A stretch of 64,000 nucleotides of DNA from Schistosoma haematobium (GCF_000699445.3 NC_067202.1:1407565-1471564); one strand, 5' to 3'. Shown: positions 1 through 10,499, counted from the stretch's first letter. The notes: generated by a model not told the origin, from the letters alone. Translations and numbers: made by a program.

Positions 1-240
1 GTCTTACAACAGACAAGGTTGAACTTCACTGGTCACGGCTTCTCACTAGAACTCTATGAAATATCTCTTAAACCTAGTCATTAGAGAGCATATGATGATT
101 ATTATCAGAAGGGGGGTTTTTGTAGATATTGTTGTAATTTTTAGTAGTTGAGAAGTCCCATACTATGACGAGACAGTCGTCCAGTGTAGCCAGGTTTTCC
201 ATGATGATCTAGGTTTAATCGACTCATGAACTATACTATA
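1..240. mobile_element. HHR-2 element, inverted copy
   Basis: The first 150 bases are antisense HHR-2 body, including the stretch that in other copies reads 'cacggcttctcactagaact'. From about position 148 the element switches to sense orientation and contains the second half of its hammerhead region (gagaagtccc...gacgagac...cgtccagtg). It ends at the usual 'gactcatgaac' block. The ribozyme core is damaged: GAAA reads GAGA. Antisense followed by sense is the usual arrangement of the inverted copies of this family in the window. Confidence 0.75.
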
Positions 241-522
241 TTTATCAATTAAATAACTTTTAGAGAAGGAAAATCAAAATATTGTAGTGAACGAGAACAC
301 ACAAGTGGAGACAAACAAATGTGTTCGAGTAAAAAGTTACAGAATAACTTGGTAGAGTCTGAGAGCCATACAGTAAATACGTCATTTGCAAAATGTCAAT
401 CAATTGTCTCAAATTTCATTGTTCTCTCGTTTCCATACTAATTATTCTTTGTTCTCTTCTTCTTTTCTTCAAACTTCTTAATCTTCTACCGCTAAACATT
501 TCACTTTCGATTGATACTATTG

Positions 523-873
523 TGTTATGACCCGAGAAACATAATGAATGGTTACGTTTTACTATTCTTGAATTATTCCCTGCCTGTTAATCACTACCTC
601 CCTTATTCACAGCCGCTTCTGGCTAATTCTTGTACAAATGTTGTTTCCTATTTTATGGTGTGGTGTGGTTTGTTTGATTGGTATATAAACTCAGTGTGTT
701 TGAAATATAAGGATTCATATTGCAGAAGCTGCGACTGGTGTTCTGAACTTAATTGGCTGGCCTAGATGGAAAGCAGGAACAATCAGGACTATAGGCTGCT
801 TGCATATGTTTTACGCATCCTTGGTCCGATCGATAATCCAGTGCTCTCTAATCAGCGGTCACAAGTTATAACA
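523..873 (+). mobile_element. LTR-2 solo LTR (Ty3/gypsy type, possibly Boudicca-like)
   Basis: A 351-bp block that starts TGTTATGACC and ends GTTATAACA, so its ends form a short inverted repeat with TG...CA. It interrupts LTR-1. A TATA box (TATATAAA, 682-689) lies about halfway along, which suits an LTR promoter. Its reverse complement aligns with the minus-strand LTR-2 sequences at 51621-51980 and 60515-60905, with the shared block CACCATAAAATAGGAAAC. Length and termini resemble the LTR of the schistosome gypsy element Boudicca, but that name comes from memory and was not searched. Two short open frames here (511-765, 766-951) have no recognisable domain and are not called as genes. Confidence 0.6.
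682..689 (+). promoter_or_regulatory. TATA box within LTR-2
   Basis: TATATAAA lies inside the solo LTR about 160 bp from its left end. The related LTR-2 copy near 60.7 kb has TTTATATGC in the matching place on the other strand. This is consistent with a pol II retroelement promoter; activity is not shown. Confidence 0.4.
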
Positions 874-949
874 GATATATACTACTTAAATCTGTCAACA
901 TCAGTAGCATACATCACACTCGTTCCTCCTTCTTTTAAATCAGTCATAT

Positions 950-1940
950 AAAAAAAAGCCTTATTATCAAACCGAAATAATGATAATAAAGAAATCATTC
1001 ATTATGGATCATTTCCATTGTACAAGTTATCCTCTTCTTCTTTTTTCTTTTGTTTTAATCTCAATCTACTTAAAAACTACTTATTTAAAGGATAGAAAAT
1101 GGTACATCCATTGAATGGATTGTAGTACTTTTTCTTTTCTCAATTTATCTTGTATAAGTTAAATCAAAAAAGAAAAGAGAAGAAAAGAAAAGAAATGGGT
1201 GTAATCTAGATGTGTTGAATACTTTCAAGATGATAGATCATGTATGAAATAATTCATTGTTGTTTATATCATGTATTCATTCTATTCAGTTCTAATTGAT
1301 ATTTATACAGATCAGTAAACTTGTAGTGGCTATGCTTCATTGACCAATCACTCGCGTAACCGTTATCATATAATCCTTAACGATGTTTGAAATCAGAAGG
1401 CAAAGAGAAGCAGTGACTATAGTTTTATTAACAGATAACTCAGATCACAAAGCCGAGAGGCAAATGAGTGAGTCAGAGAACCGAGAGTGTAGAGTGTTAA
1501 ATGTACATGTATATATATGTATAGGAAAATGAATGGATCATCGAATCAATTAAGCCATTAATAATAAAGCTAGCAGAATGAATATGTGCGTAGGCTGTAA
1601 GCAATGTTCAAGCATACATATTTCATACAAGCACAACAATAATAAAGGTACAGTAAGTTGTTATAGTACGGATGACTTTGTCCTCTAAATAAGTTAACAA
1701 AAGGGTTTAACCGAATTGAATGAGAATAAACTCAATTACACGTGAGGTGCTATAATCTAATCCAATTAGGATTCAATACTTTGAATCATTGAAACAAGAA
1801 CGATGTTCTTTGAACTGCCGAATGATTTATTGAACATTCTATTATTGATTAATATCAGAATTCTTTGATCCCTTATTATAGATTAAACAAGTTGTAATGA
1901 ATGAATACCAGCATGGGATTGTGGAGATTATTAAGTTATT
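950..1940. other. No gene seen; AT-rich spacer with purine-rich simple repeat
   Basis: No open frame or known repeat of note. A short GAAAA-type simple repeat lies at about 1166-1197. The segment around 1380-1500 (pattern 'gccgagaggcaaatgagtgag') looks like transposon-derived sequence but matches nothing else in the window, so I leave it unclassified. Confidence 0.5.
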
Positions 1941-1944
1941 GAAT

Positions 1945-2190
1945 TGATTGAGATCATGAACTGATTGATGTTACACTATTGTTGAAAACCTAAAAGTACT
2001 GGATGGCCTTTTCGTTCTATGGTGGGACTCCTCAGTGGCAGTCTATATCCACGATCCTGTTAGCGGGACTTCGTCCCAGAACCTTTGGTTGCACGCGCGA
2101 ACGCTTAACCTCTACATCACTGAGTCTGCATCCAATGGTGTTAATGTCTAACCTTAACCATCTCCGATTGTATTGTATTAAGTTAATCAG
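1945..2190 (-). mobile_element. HHR-2 element
   Basis: Minus-strand copy. It shows the body-hammerhead-tRNA-like order in reverse: ggtgggactcctcag is the reverse of CTGAGGAGTCCC, followed by a degraded tRNA-like head (aacgcttaacctctacatcactgag). The ribozyme core is recognisable, but stem III is changed. Confidence 0.8.
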
Positions 2191-2578
2191 TTGAAAGCCC
2201 ACTTACCTAGTCAAGAGGCTTGATGAGAATTAATATTCTATATCACTGAGGTTATACTTTTTAGAAGTAACATACTGGGATAAAATATCGGTTCGCTTCT
2301 CTATAGTTTACAATAGTACATTAAATGAAATTAATCTGTAACGAGTGCAATCTTTAAATTAAATGAACCTGAACAAAAAAACACAATTAAGATACTGTTA
2401 TTCTTTAAACAAATCCTCATTATCAGTATAGGGTTGTGAAGATTATGAATGATCATGAATGGATCAATGTTAGACCACCATTGAAAACCTGAAAGCCTTC
2501 GACGGCCTTTTCTTCTTAGTATGGGACTCCTTAGTGGCGGTGCACATCCACGATCTCGTTAGCGGGATTCAAACCCAG

Positions 2579-2825
2579 TGTGGTGTGTGCTACTTATATT
2601 GACATAAGTAGTAGAAGGTCTGGCAGCAGAGAGACAAAAGGATCGAACAGTAAAGAATCGAAACAGAATGCAATTTGTATGAAAATGCAAGAACAATGAA
2701 GTCTGAGTCATTTTGAGACAATTGGTGGACATTTTACAAATTAAGCACTTACTATACAACTGTTAGATTTCATTAACAAGTGTTAAATACATTCGATGGT
2801 CCCCACTCGTGTTCTGTTCACTACA
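2579..2825 (+). mobile_element. LTR-1 solo LTR inserted in an HHR-2 element
   Basis: A 247-bp block, TGTGGTGTGTGC...CACTACA, flanked by a direct 4-bp duplication CCAG (2575-2578 and 2826-2829). It sits exactly in the tRNA-like B-box region of an HHR-2 copy; removing it restores the family sequence AACCCAGGACCTTCGGTC. The TG...CA ends and 4-bp target duplication are those expected of LTR integration followed by LTR-LTR recombination. Confidence 0.85.
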
Positions 2826-3126
2826 CCAGGACCTTCGGTCGCACGAGCGAGCTCTTAACCTCTAGACTATTGAGCTGGCCAGCATTCAATAGTGTTAATG
2901 TCTAACATCAACCACTCCACGATATTTTGTGACCGTCCACCATTGTCTTCAGTGATTAACTGTTTCACAATCAACACGGTTGAACTCCTCTAGTCAGGGA
3001 ATCTCGTTAGAACTTTCTATCATTGTCAAATTAACAGGATTTGTGAGGAATAATGTAATAATATTTATTTCAGTGTTTAAGATCATGAGTCAGTTGAAGC
3101 TAGACAACCATGGAAAACCTGGAAGT

Positions 3127-3176
3127 ACTGGACGGCCGTTTCGTCCTATTGTGGAACTCCTCAGCAGTGCGTATCC
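3127..3176 (-). ncRNA. Hammerhead ribozyme of HHR-2 (near-intact core)
   Basis: On the minus strand the order is GCACTG, CTGAGGA, stem II GTTC/GGAC, GAAA, CGG/CCG stem III, GTC and CAGTAC. All core residues of a type I hammerhead are present. Stem I has one mismatch, and stem II uses one U-G pair. Confidence 0.7.
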
Positions 3177-3559
3177 ACGACCTCGCATCCTGCGAGATTC
3201 GAACCCAGGATCTACTGGTTTCGCGCGCAAGCACTTAACCACTAGACCACTGAGCTGGTCGGCATCCAACAGTGTTAGTGTCTAAAATCAACTAATCCAC
3301 GAAATTGAGCAACACATCCACCATCGTCTTCATTGAGTTACTATCTCACAACAGACCTAGTTAAACTCTACTGATCACTACTTTTCACTAGAACTCCAGG
3401 ATATACCTCGTGAAGCCAGTCACTAGTGAGCATATGTTGATGAGTTTTAATGGATATTCTAGTAATATTTAGTTTTAAAAAAAACATTCATGTGTTTGCT
3501 ATACAGAAGTTTACTGTGAACGTATATATGACTGACTGGTCAAGTGTAGTGATAAATGA

Positions 3560-4045
3560 TGGAAAATATTGTTATCTCAAGTGGATGATTTGGACAGGGT
3601 TTTGGTTTTTCAGCTGAATAGTTTGATCGTGGAGATTCCATCGTTATTCTGAACATAATCATCATCATCATCACAAACTCAAAGTAGAAATGATGTATTC
3701 GAATATCTTCATCATATATGGCTCACAACTTGTATTGTAGACCTCGATGTTGATCGGTTTATTGCTGACCTTTAACCAATCAGAGAAATGATCGATCAAT
3801 ATAGAATAAAAAGTCAAATCAATAGGAGATACAATCAAAATAAGGAGGTACGTAATGAACAGGTTAAACGTCAATTAGAAACAATCAACAATGAGGTCTA
3901 TAGGACAAGTTAAAAGCTATATGTAAAGAACTTTGAACGTTTCACTTCTACCTAGTGCTTGTACTGATGATGTCATTCAGAAGTACAATCAAAGCTCCAC
4001 GACCAAACCATTCAGCTCAGAGAATAAGATCCCATCAAAACTAGT
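3560..4045. mobile_element. FB-1 foldback element, longest copy
   Basis: Two inverted arms, about 3575-3665 and 3930-4045, carry the FB-1 arm sequence (gctggatggtttggtcgtgg and its complement), diverged from each other. They enclose about 265 bp of interior that matches the interior beside the FB-1 copy at 52.8-53.05 kb. This looks like a terminal-inverted-repeat DNA element or its non-autonomous derivative. No transposase was recognised and no target duplication was resolved. Confidence 0.6.
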
Positions 4046-4232
4046 GTCAAATACAATACATAAATGTCATGTGAGTTTGTTTATTGAAAATCAATATATC
4101 AATTACACAAACTATTGATACAACTTATCTAGACTAATCAATTTCCATTCGATACGATTGAATTAAGTCATTGAATCAAATCAAATTTATAATTGATCAA
4201 TAAATCTTATTGATTATCCATATTATTATTAT

Positions 4233-4785
4233 TAAGGAAAGACGGACAGTTGCTAGCAGTGGAATCCAGGACGCGCGCTTCGTCCTATTTGGGAATCGTC
4301 AGCTGAATGCACTGGCAAATCATAACTGCTGTTCACTTTAGGAATCGAACCTAGTACGTTTCACTTTAAACATCATCGCTTTATAACACTTAGCTACTGA
4401 GTCCTGATAGCCACTTGCTTGTACAATGGGGTGAAGTTCAAATTCACCTTGGCATTATTTGCATGTATCTTCCCATTGTTGTTTAGGACTGCAATTGGTC
4501 AGTCTCTTATTGGCATATGTGCATACTGTGCGGATTGCCTCGATATAGCCATAATTCAAGAGCATTATAGACATCAACTCTAGGATACAAGTACATCCAG
4601 CTGATGAGACCCAATTAAGATGAAACGCGCGTCCTATATACCACTGCTATCCACTATCTATCTTTGCTTTTAATGCTTGTAAATCAAGGCATTTATTGAG
4701 GCACAGGATGCACATATGCCAATAAGAGATTGATCAATTACAATCCCAAACATCAATAGGAAGATTCAAGTAAACAATATCAAAT
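4233..4785. mobile_element. HHR-1 (Sm-alpha-like) element, inverted composite
   Basis: 4233-4573 is a full minus-strand unit: hammerhead at about 4270-4315, then tRNA-like head (cttagctactgagtcc) and body. From 4574 it switches to sense orientation, with a second hammerhead (gctgatgagaccc...gatgaaacgcgcgtcc, 4600-4650) and body to 4785. The minus-strand ribozyme keeps CTGACGA and the CGCGCG stem III, but GAAA reads GAAG. Confidence 0.85.
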
Positions 4786-4879
4786 GGTTATTATTGTTAT
4801 CCATGTATGAATATCTTACAGACAATTTGAATATTTGACATTTTCCACTGATTTAAACAAATAAAGTAGATGTACATGT

Positions 4880-5325
4880 TGTTTGTAAAACATTTAATAT
4901 CAGAAAGGGTTTTTGTGGATATTATAATAATTGAGTCAATTGAAGCTAGACCATCATGGAAAACCTGGAAGCGGTGACCAGTAGATTTCAACTGGGTCTA
5001 TTGTGAGATAGTAACTCATTGACGGCAATAATGGATGTATCACTCAATTTCATGGATTATTTAGAGTTAGATATTAACACTGTTGGGTGCCACCTCAGTG
5101 GTCTAGTGGTGAAGCGCTCGCATGCGAGACCGATAGGTCCTGGGTTCAAATCTCGTGAGGCGGAATCATGTATGTACACTACTACTGAGGAGTCCCACAA
5201 TAGGATGAAACGGTCGTCCATTGCTTTCAGGTTTTCCATGGTTGTCTAGCTTCAACTGACTCATGGTCTTAACTATTAAAATTGCTATAATATGCACAGA
5301 AGCCCTTCTGATATGAAAGATTACA
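4880..5325. mobile_element. HHR-2 element with 5' inversion
   Basis: An antisense piece (about 4890-4971) ends in CCTGGAAGC, a few bases from the ribozyme cleavage site. It is followed by a nearly full sense unit with a good tRNA-like head (TGGTCTAGTGGTGAAGC; GGGTTCAAATCTC) and a hammerhead (CTGAGGA, GATGAAAC). The pattern is that of 5' inversion during target-primed insertion. Confidence 0.8.
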
Positions 5326-5474
5326 TTGTCATATTAGTGTAAGAAGACAAATGAAATGAAGAAGATATCATAGTTGTAACAAGTTACAAAGTATTTGCAG
5401 AAACATATACATAGCCTTCAATCGTTTATTTGCATCGCTCGGTAATTTGATAGGGATACAGTTGAAATCAGTTG

Positions 5475-5640
5475 ACTTCATCAATCGATATAATCTAGAC
5501 CATCATTGAAAACATGGAGGCATTCAACGGCCATTTCAACCTAGTATGAGACTCCTCAACAGTGCTCACTAAAAATCTCGCATATGGGACTCGAACCTAA
5601 AACCTTCGGTCTTGCATGCGATTACTTAACCTCTTAATCT
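5475..5640 (-). mobile_element. HHR-2 fragment
   Basis: Diverged minus-strand copy with the body block (ccatcattgaaaac), hammerhead remnant (actcctcaacagtgc) and the start of the tRNA-like head. Confidence 0.7.
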
Positions 5641-5907
5641 TAATAAAACCAACTAGCTTTTTATTGATACTATAAACTATTATAGAGTAAAGAATTCGTC
5701 TTCGATATAAGTTCAAACTGTAGTTATTCAAAAAAACTTTGATTAGTAACTGAGTAGTAAACAATATCATACACATCTACACTTAAGTGCTATTGATTGA
5801 AATCTATCGATTAGGTCTGAATTTAGTTACCAAACAAAATACTTCAACATAATATACACTATACGAATCTGTAGATAGTATACTTTGATATTAAGTAGTT
5901 AGTGCTA

Positions 5908-6445
5908 GTCTGGCCCCCAAATGCCCTGGTACGGCCGAGAGTGAGGAGAGCCAGCTCTCCATCTCCAAATGCTCTCATATGGCCACGCGTATATAGCCTC
6001 TAACAGAGAAGTCCTACTCATTGCGTTATCGTGGTGGGGGTATTGATTAGGAAATTGAGAGGACGAAAAGCGAATGTCCGGTGCTTTAAATGGGTCGGTG
6101 GACATGGAGAGTCCACCTAAGGGAGTTGGAAATCCCTGATTCCAAATCAATGGTTTACATGGGCCCCAGTATCCTGTGGGAACAAGTGGCGTATGAACCA
6201 ATCGTTGGTTGGTGGCTACCATGTGTGACTGCATCTCCTTACGTTCCTCCACTGTTTTGTGGGTCAGACCTTTGGGTCGAAGGCTCCGGATGTGGCCCTC
6301 TAAGAACACCACCTGTTTCGGTTTGGGCACCCCGGCAGTATCACAGCCCTCACACATATCAAATGAGATTTGTGTGGCGCATATGTATTTGGTGCCTCCT
6401 TGTACTTATATCTATGTGTTCAGATAATAATAATAATAAAGTGTT
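5908..6445 (+). mobile_element. SINE-Z element (5'-truncated, plus strand)
   Basis: About 530 bp, from the 'ggcccccaaatgccctgg' end through 'caaatgagatttgtgtggcg' to an ATA-rich tail at 6425-6440. It is homologous to 9272-9780 (plus), 10853-11285, 21430-21835 and 48964-49490 (minus). It lacks the tRNA-like/hammerhead head that is present in the 48964-49634 copy. Open frames on both strands here (150 aa minus, 179 aa plus) follow from higher GC content; the copies do not keep the frames, so they are not called as genes. Confidence 0.8.
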
Positions 6446-6624
6446 AGTTTGCAGAACTGAGTCCCATACTAGTTATTACTTATCAGTAAGATATATTTAC
6501 AATCCTTTTAAAAGATTAATAAGTGTCAGTTATCTTCAAACACGAACTTTCTACACTAGTTCAACAGTTTCAACAACCGTTTTCTTTTTCATCTATCCCA
6601 CAGAAAATACAGTAATATTATTAT

Positions 6625-7020
6625 TATGATTAATGGCTTTATTCAATATTATACTTTGAGTACAATATAGAATTCTTAGCACAAAGTACTTCATCGAGTT
6701 TCTGTTTCTTATTTCTTGATTGATTCTGACGAGATAAGTATTGAGTGGTCATCGACTAGAAGTTAGCAGTCCTAGAATCGACATCTGACTAATGTATATT
6801 CTTTTTGATACATGTTACCAGCAACCACGATGTGTATGACTGGGCTTTTTTATAACTTGTACAATGAAATGTCGTGAACTTTTCACGAACACACCTGAAT
6901 ACATTATGAGACTAATAGGCATAATGATCTGTTGAAATAAACAAGAAAAAGACAGATAACTTATTGAAATATCTAGATGATAGGGAGGAACAAGTAGCCT
7001 AGATATTCAAACAGGCCGCC
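6625..7020 (+). repeat. Repeat H, plus copy
   Basis: About 390 bp repeated in inverse orientation at 17375-17765 (shared blocks: acttcatcgagtttctgttt versus acttcagcgagtttccgttt; tctagatgatagg). No coding signal or terminal motif was identified. It is probably a 3' piece of an unnamed retroelement. Confidence 0.6.
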
Positions 7021-7149
7021 TGAATATACATGAATTCGAATACATTTATCAATCTTTTCTTTCAAAGAATAAACATGGACGAAAGTTTGCCAACAACTGT
7101 AACATTTGCTTTTGGCTTTTTCAATAGGTTTTTTTGTGGTTACCGTAAT

Positions 7150-7245
7150 ATGACACAAGCCTTTATAGAAAGCCCAAGATAGAGTGGATTGGAGAATGCT
7201 GTTCGGCGGCTTATCCTCCATTGGGAATAACAGGCGTAAGTAAGT
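7150..7245 (+). mobile_element. RTE (SR2-like) 3'-end fragment
   Basis: Only the last bases of the RTE element are present: gagaatgctg...ggcggc...tcctccattg...aacaggcgtaagtaagtaag. The element is heavily 5'-truncated, with the (TAAG)n tail intact. Confidence 0.75.
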
Positions 7246-7639
7246 AAGTTCTATAGAAGGAGATCAATAATTACGGTTACTATTAGTGGTTATACATCTG
7301 GAACAAATCGATCACAATGTAAGTTTTCTTACACTAATTCTACAATAAGAAAGGAAATAAACAGTAGGTTGAATAGTTCATCATGTTGTCAACCATAGTT
7401 TTATTGTATCCATACAATTCAATTAGCCTTCAGTGTATTATCATTGATTTACATGTATCTATTAATTCATTTCAGGGGAAACAAGGTCAAATGTGATGGT
7501 ATTCAATGACTCCTGTCATTTGTATTACGAATAACAAGGTTTATATACAATGGCTTACAATGGTATTCAATGTAATAATACAATCCAATTATCCACTAAC
7601 TATGATAACAATCAATCATAGTATTTATAACATAAAAGA

Positions 7640-7910
7640 TTTAATCTTTCTGTTATTATGAAAGATTGGGGGTTGTTTTGTGGAGATTGTAGTAGTGTTA
7701 TTAGTTGAATTCATGAATCGATTAAAGCTACAGCGCCATAGAAAACCTGAAAGCATTGGATGGTCATTTCCTTCTAGTGTGGGACTTCTCAACAGTGCGC
7801 ATCTGTGATCCTGCACCAATCGGACTCGAGTCCAGGACCTTTGGTCTTGTGTGTGAACACTTTACCTCTAGACCACTGAACTGGCACCCAATGATCTCAC
7901 TTCATAAATT
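7640..7910 (-). mobile_element. HHR-2 element
   Basis: Minus copy. It includes tail (tttgtggagattgtagtag), body, ribozyme remnant (tgggacttctcaacagtgcg, core altered) and tRNA-like head (ttacctctagaccactgaa). Confidence 0.75.
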
Positions 7911-8084
7911 ATTGTCAAATAATTGTATGTATAATCTGGTGCATCCAAAAATTGTAACAACTTGATAGATTCTGAAAATAATTTTGTGCTTTGGAAGACC
8001 AACATTTTAATTTTCAACAAATGATTACAGATTATCATTCGTTATGAGCACTGTTGTAACCGGACAAAAGCATTATTTTTTGAG

Positions 8085-8300
8085 TGTGGAGTTATGGAGA
8101 TGGTTGAATTTCATCGAAACCATGAACCCATCCAAGTTAGACTATTGTTAAAACCTGGAAGCACTTGATGATCATGTTTGATAAGTGGATAGCTGTTTCC
8201 ATCTAGCCGGAGATTCCTTAACGGTACGCATCTATGATCACATCAGAGATTGAATCTAAGACTTTCAGGTAGTGTGGCGAAAGTTTAACTTTTAAACTAT
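8085..8300 (-). mobile_element. HHR-2 element, degenerate
   Basis: Old minus copy with recognisable blocks (gaaacctggaagcact, gagattccttaacggtacgc). It carries an internal duplication near the ribozyme and no intact core. Confidence 0.5.
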
Positions 8301-8309
8301 CGAATTTGC

Positions 8310-9265
8310 GAAATTGAGATATATTTTCTTGATGTCTTGGCATCTTAGCTCATGTCAGTTCGTGATGAAAACTCTCAATCTAATTCTTACCCCCAAACAT
8401 CAACTGCTAATCATAATTTTAATTCCCACAATGGTTTATAACCCTCATTTAGTCTTAGGATATAGGTGGACATTCTCAAGGTCGTCCATAGATTGTAGTC
8501 TTACCGAATGACCTTCATGTGGCTCAAAGTATACAATTATACCCTATGAATACTTCATGAATTTTAGTCGGTGTATCTAACTACAAGTTAATCGAATGGT
8601 TGGTCAGCAGCTTCACGGACTGATAGTATATTCTAGTTTGATAGACTTGTTGACCATCAACATTGATGATCTCTGTCAAATATTCGAGGCCTATTCGAGT
8701 TAGACGGGAATGGTGTGGCCAACCAGCTAAGTTCAAAGTCACACCGCGCGGTTAGCATCTAATGTGGATTACCTGTTCGATTTATCAAAGTACTATGGAT
8801 GATTTGAAGACAGTATGACAAAAAGGACGTTATCATGGAAATATATTTCACAAAAATGAGTACAGACAAGACAGTGAGACCACCACCGTATGAGCCAGTC
8901 CATAGCATACAATTAACCGATGCGCGTTGGTTGTACTTGACCTTGATAGGGATCGATGATCTGTTCGATATTCTGTGATCCAACTGCCGGATGATTTGGC
9001 TAGGGCTTAGTGACATTTCACTGACCCTACAGACTTCTCTCAGTTTACTACTATTTCAACTAGCGCTGAATGCTTTGGTAAGTAATAATTAAACATTGGA
9101 TAACCGATAGCTCAAGTACATCTTACTTTACTATTGGTCATATGATGACTTCATGATATGATTTCTGTGGTTATTTTTTGTTGCATGGTCACTAAAATTG
9201 TGATCTGCATACCTATTTTCTATTGGCAAAAGTTGACAATATTGATAGTTATTATTGTAAAATTT
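8310..9265. other. No gene or repeat recognised
   Basis: About 950 bp without a match to the repeat families of the window. 8640-8960 is somewhat GC-richer. The longest open frame is 85 codons on the minus strand and has no recognisable domain. Confidence 0.4.
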
Positions 9266-9271
9266 TCAAAT

Positions 9272-9785
9272 TACATTTGGCTCCCCAAATTCCCTTCGTA
9301 TGATAGAGGATGAGGTGATTACTTTCTCCTTCTTGAGATCCTCTATTATGGTCATGCGTATGTATATCCACTGCTAGAGAAGTCCTACTCACTGCCTCCT
9401 CACGGTGGGGGTGTTATTTAAGAAATTGAGAGGCGCCTAGACCAGTTTGGGGGGTACTCGGTATCCGCCTAAGGGAAACCCTCGTTCCAAATTATTCATG
9501 CATATGGGCTCCAGGATCCTGAGGGAAAAAATAGCACAAAAACCTATTCTCAGTGATCGGCTACCATGGGACTGCATCTCCTGACGTCCCTCCACTGCCA
9601 TGTGGATTAGACCTTTAAGTCAAAGTATCGAGGTGTAGCCCCCTATGAAAACCACCTGCTTTGGTCTGGGCACCCGAGCAGTATCACAGCCTACACACAA
9701 ATGAAATGAATTGTATGGCGCATATGTATTCGTTAAGCCTTTGTACCAATATTTATATGTTCAAACAAAATAAAGAAAGAAATCA
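9272..9785 (+). mobile_element. SINE-Z element (plus strand)
   Basis: Second plus-strand copy, diverged and with small deletions. It ends in an A-rich tail (caaaataaagaaagaaa). The next element starts within a few bases of the tail. Confidence 0.75.
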
Positions 9786-9787
9786 GA

Positions 9788-9970
9788 TACTGGCTCAGTG
9801 GTCTAATGGTTATGCGCTCGCGTTCGAGACCGATAGCTTCTGGGTTCGAATCTCGCGAGGTGGAATCGTGGATGCTCACTGCCACTGAGAAGTCCCATAC
9901 TATGATGAAACATCCGTTTTTCATGGTAGTTTATCTTTAATTAACTCATGAATTCAACTACTATATAAAT
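9788..9970 (+). mobile_element. HHR-2 element, plus strand, directly after SINE-Z
   Basis: Starts exactly at the tRNA-like head (ctggctcagtggtctaatgg; B-box-like GGGTTCGAATCTC), followed by a hammerhead remnant (CTGAGAA, GATGAAAC) and the 'tcatgaattcaact' block. The ribozyme stem III and stem I are damaged. Confidence 0.8.
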
Positions 9971-9978
9971 TTTAAAAC

Positions 9979-10330
9979 GGTTAGGCTATTTCACTTGATA
10001 TTGTTTTACTTGAATCTTCCCATTGATTTTTTAGGACTGAAATTGATCAGTCTCATATTGGCATATGTGGATACTGTGCGTATGCCTCGATATTACCTTA
10101 ATTTACAAGCATTATAAGCAAAGATGGATAGTGGCTAACAGTGGAATCCAGTAGCTAAGTGGATAATGCGATGGCGTTTGAAGTGCAAGGTTCTGAGTTC
10201 GAGTCCCAGAGTAAACATCAACTCTGAGATGCAGGTACATCCAGCTGACAAGTCCCAAACAGGACGAAACGCGCGTCCTGGATTCCACTGCTAGCCACTA
10301 TCCATCTTTGCTTATAAGGTTAGGCTATTT
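9979..10330 (+). mobile_element. HHR-1 element with target duplication and 5' inversion
   Basis: The insert 9992-10317 is flanked by a 13-bp direct repeat GGTTAGGCTATTT (9979-9991, 10318-10330). 9992-10151 is antisense and ends in GGAATCCAG, the complement of the first bases 3' of the hammerhead cleavage site (GTC/CTGGATTCC). 10152-10317 is sense: A-box-like TAGCTAAGTGG, B-box-like GAGTTCGAGTCCC, hammerhead, ending GCTTATAA. The structure fits twin priming on an RNA whose 5' end was made by the ribozyme. The ribozyme in this copy reads CTGACAA instead of CTGACGA and is probably inactive. Confidence 0.85.
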
Positions 10331-10499
10331 GTTATCAACTCAAGTCTACTAAATAATGATAAATTCACTTCATACAACTTTATTCATAGTTTTAGTTATG
10401 TATATATATATTAGACGAAAGGACATTGAACCAACAACAATCTCGTTAAAGTATAATAAACAAAAGAATCATTTGTGAATTATTCCGGTCATTTACTCT

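Larger units (their letters stand above)
283..920 (-). mobile_element. LTR-1 long terminal repeat, minus strand, split by LTR-2
   Basis: Reverse-complement copy of LTR-1 (compare 2579-2825 and 52498-52765). It occupies 283-522 and 874-920, and the gap is filled by an LTR-2 insertion. Read on the minus strand it begins TGTGATGTATGCTACTG near 920 and ends in CTACA near 283, giving the TG...CA termini expected of an LTR. A purine-rich tract next to it (rc of 921-949, ending GGAGGAACGAG) matches the polypurine tract that precedes the downstream LTR at 44054. This is therefore probably the 3' LTR of a degraded retroelement rather than a solo LTR. No target duplication is visible. Confidence 0.7.
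2415..3495 (-). mobile_element. HHR-2 tandem pair, minus strand, interrupted by LTR-1
   Basis: Two HHR-2 units lie head to tail. The first runs from 2415 to about 3070 and is split by an LTR-1 at 2579-2825. The second runs from about 3075 to 3495. Each has body, hammerhead and tRNA-like head (B-box-like GGTTCGAATC on the minus strand). Tandem arrangement is also seen at 26.9-27.6 kb. Confidence 0.8.

Noticed and set aside
511..951. Two short plus-strand frames as a host gene or gag fragment
   Set aside because: They lie in LTR-2 and across its edge into LTR-1; no conserved motif and no continuation.
5089..5170. Possible tRNA gene (A- and B-box-like sequences) here and in dozens of similar places
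   Set aside because: These are the tRNA-like heads of HHR and SINE-Z elements. They lack a full cloverleaf and continue directly into a hammerhead; a tRNA finder would at best call pseudogenes.
5905..6629. Overlapping open frames of 150 aa (minus) and 179 aa (plus)
   Set aside because: Both lie in the SINE-Z repeat. Other copies (9.3, 10.9, 21.4, 49 kb) do not preserve the frames, and the peptides show no domain.
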